Source: Blautia hansenii (GTDB lineage: Bacteria; Bacillota; Clostridia; Lachnospirales; Lachnospiraceae). From it: a stretch of 64,000 nt of DNA. Under the pieces are notes generated by a model. That model did not search any database and had not been told where the DNA came from. It saw only the letters and a program-made list of their open reading frames with translations. Every line of letters begins with the position of its first letter. Position 1 is the first letter of the stretch. The translations under genes were made by a program, and so were the position numbers. The DNA lies in assembly GCF_013304445.1 (NCBI RefSeq), contig NZ_JAAITA010000010.1:1-64000 (forward strand), given 5' to 3'. Positions 62,991 to 64,000 of the stretch are shown here, in pieces.

Positions 62991-64000
62991 TTATTTTTCA
63001 CGTTTCATTGTTCCATTTGAACTCTGCTTTTCTTTGTCTGCAGGGGGAATGGTAGATTCTCTTTCTACCAGTTCTCCTTCAAAAATTAACTGTCTGGGCT
63101 TCTCTTTCCCATTTATCATATCAAAAAGCAAATCCGCCGTAGCCTTTGCTATTTGTTCCACCGGCTGGCGTATGGTGGTAATACTGGGTATATAAAATTC
63201 CCCGGTATCCATACCGTCAAATCCTGCCACAGAGCACTGCCCCGGAACCGAAATTCCTGCCTCTTTCAAAGCTCTGCAGGCTCCAATCGCCATCGTATCT
63301 GACGTCGCATACAAAGCCGTAAACTCTGTATCCATTAAAAGCTGCCTGGTCAGCTTATAGCCGGAACGGAAAGAATATCTGTCCTCCTCTGCGTCCATAT
63401 AACTCACCAGCTTCTCAGAATACGGAATCCCATAATCTCTTAATGCCTTCTGATACCCCAAAAGACGCAGCTTTCCAATACTCTTATCCTCTTTTGGTGC
63501 AGTCAGAATGGCAATTTTTTTGTGTCCCAGATGGATCAGATATTCTGTCATCTTATAACTTTCTTTAAAGTCATCTACCGAAACAGCCGCATATTTTTTG
63601 TCTTCCATATCTGAGGTACGAATCGTACTCAGCACATAAGGCACCTCCAACTGCTCCATTTTCTCCTTTGGGTGGGAAAAGTTTCCTCCTAAAAAGACCA
63701 GTCCCCGCAGTTTTTTCTCTTTGGTAATGTGCAGGGCAATATCCAGTTCATCTTCCTGCTCCTCTACATGCTGCAGGATACAGCTGTAATTCATGTGCTG
63801 ACATTCTCTCTCCAGCCCGCTGACCAAATCACTGAAAAAGGTATTTCCTATGCCCTTGACCAGCACAGCAATGGCTTTGGTATCGGTACGCTTCAGATTT
63901 CGTGCACTGTTATTGGGCACATAGTTCGATTGGGCAATGGTTTTTAAAATTTTTTCCTTTGTTTCCGGATTGATATCCGGATGATTGTTCATAGCACGGG
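62991..64000 (-). CDS. LacI/GalR-family regulator, N-terminus outside window
   Basis: The frame is open to the window end: the codons before the ATG at 63992 read R-A, giving [17 protein letters not shown], which is the normal end of a LacI helix-turn-helix and hinge. So that ATG is internal and the first 20 or so residues lie beyond the edge. The ligand-binding domain is complete ([58 protein letters not shown]). It ends 19 bases before the glycogen phosphorylase start and is probably a repressor of a maltodextrin/glycogen operon. Confidence 0.92.
   Translation of the reverse strand, partial: RAMNNHPDINPETKEKILKTIAQSNYVPNNSARNLKRTDTKAIAVLVKGIGNTFFSDLVSGLERECQHMNYSCILQHVEEQEDELDIALHITKEKKLRGLVFLGGNFSHPKEKMEQLEVPYVLSTIRTSDMEDKKYAAVSVDDFKESYKMTEYLIHLGHKKIAILTAPKEDKSIGKLRLLGYQKALRDYGIPYSEKLVSYMDAEEDRYSFRSGYKLTRQLLMDTEFTALYATSDTMAIGACRALKEAGISVPGQCSVAGFDGMDTGEFYIPSITTIRQPVEQIAKATADLLFDMINGKEKPRQLIFEGELVERESTIPPADKEKQSSNGTMKREK

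Noticed and set aside
62972-63001. ATG at 63001 as start of glycogen phosphorylase
   Set aside because: It lies inside the end of the LacI gene without a ribosome site; the GTG at 62971 has AGGAG at the right distance.

Overview
The window looks like the chromosome of a Gram-positive gut anaerobe of the Lachnospiraceae type (Blautia/Ruminococcus-like; genus is inference). The grounds are AGGAGG-type ribosome sites, lipobox-bearing solute-binding proteins, several ABC sugar importers paired with YesM/YesN-type or membrane AraC regulators, Cys-type sulfatases, rubrerythrin, a Tn916-family integrase and a cell-wall-anchored YSIRK-type surface protein. No rRNA, tRNA or CRISPR array was seen.

Region 1 (1-18.3 kb, mostly minus strand) is a glycosaminoglycan utilisation locus, most likely for chondroitin/dermatan sulfate or hyaluronan. 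It holds a membrane-bound AraC-type regulator, four intact Cys-type sulfatases and one sulfatase pseudogene, a PL8 lyase, a GH88 unsaturated glucuronyl hydrolase, a GH43_24-like beta-propeller glycosidase and a CUT1 ABC importer without its ATPase. None of the enzymes has a signal peptide. The apparent plan is to import oligosaccharides and then depolymerise, desulfate and hydrolyse them inside the cell. The left end is cut by the integrase end of a Tn916-like element, which truncates the last sulfatase; that sulfatase also carries an internal frameshift. On the right, a decayed group II intron reverse transcriptase borders the locus.

Region 2 (19-30 kb) holds a type B carboxylesterase, a GrpB-pyrophosphatase fusion, and a second CUT1 importer downstream of a YesN/YesM-type two-component system whose first gene encodes another solute-binding lipoprotein (a probable three-component sensor). 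Region 3 (29.8-38.8 kb) is mixed. It has a 5'-truncated AAA-ATPase/PD-(D/E)XK gene, an OmpR-type two-component system, a DUF234-type ATPase with a degenerate nuclease domain, a small Xre regulator, a DnaJ-like co-chaperone, a His-rich metal permease and an AraC regulator.

That AraC regulator converges on a 1296-residue YSIRK-type repeat surface protein (38.8-42.7 kb). Next come an autoregulated MerR gene, rubrerythrin with a possible PerR box, and a third CUT1 importer with two paralogous binding proteins, a GH172 glycosidase and a divergent two-component system (44.8-53.9 kb). The right end carries housekeeping genes: a DEDDh exonuclease, glmM-glmS, a MerR-methyltransferase fusion, and a LacI regulator / glycogen phosphorylase / alpha-beta hydrolase cluster cut by the window end.

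None of the three importers has its own ATPase, so all must borrow a shared MsmX/UgpC-type ATPase encoded elsewhere. The sulfatase-maturing radical SAM enzyme is also not in this window.
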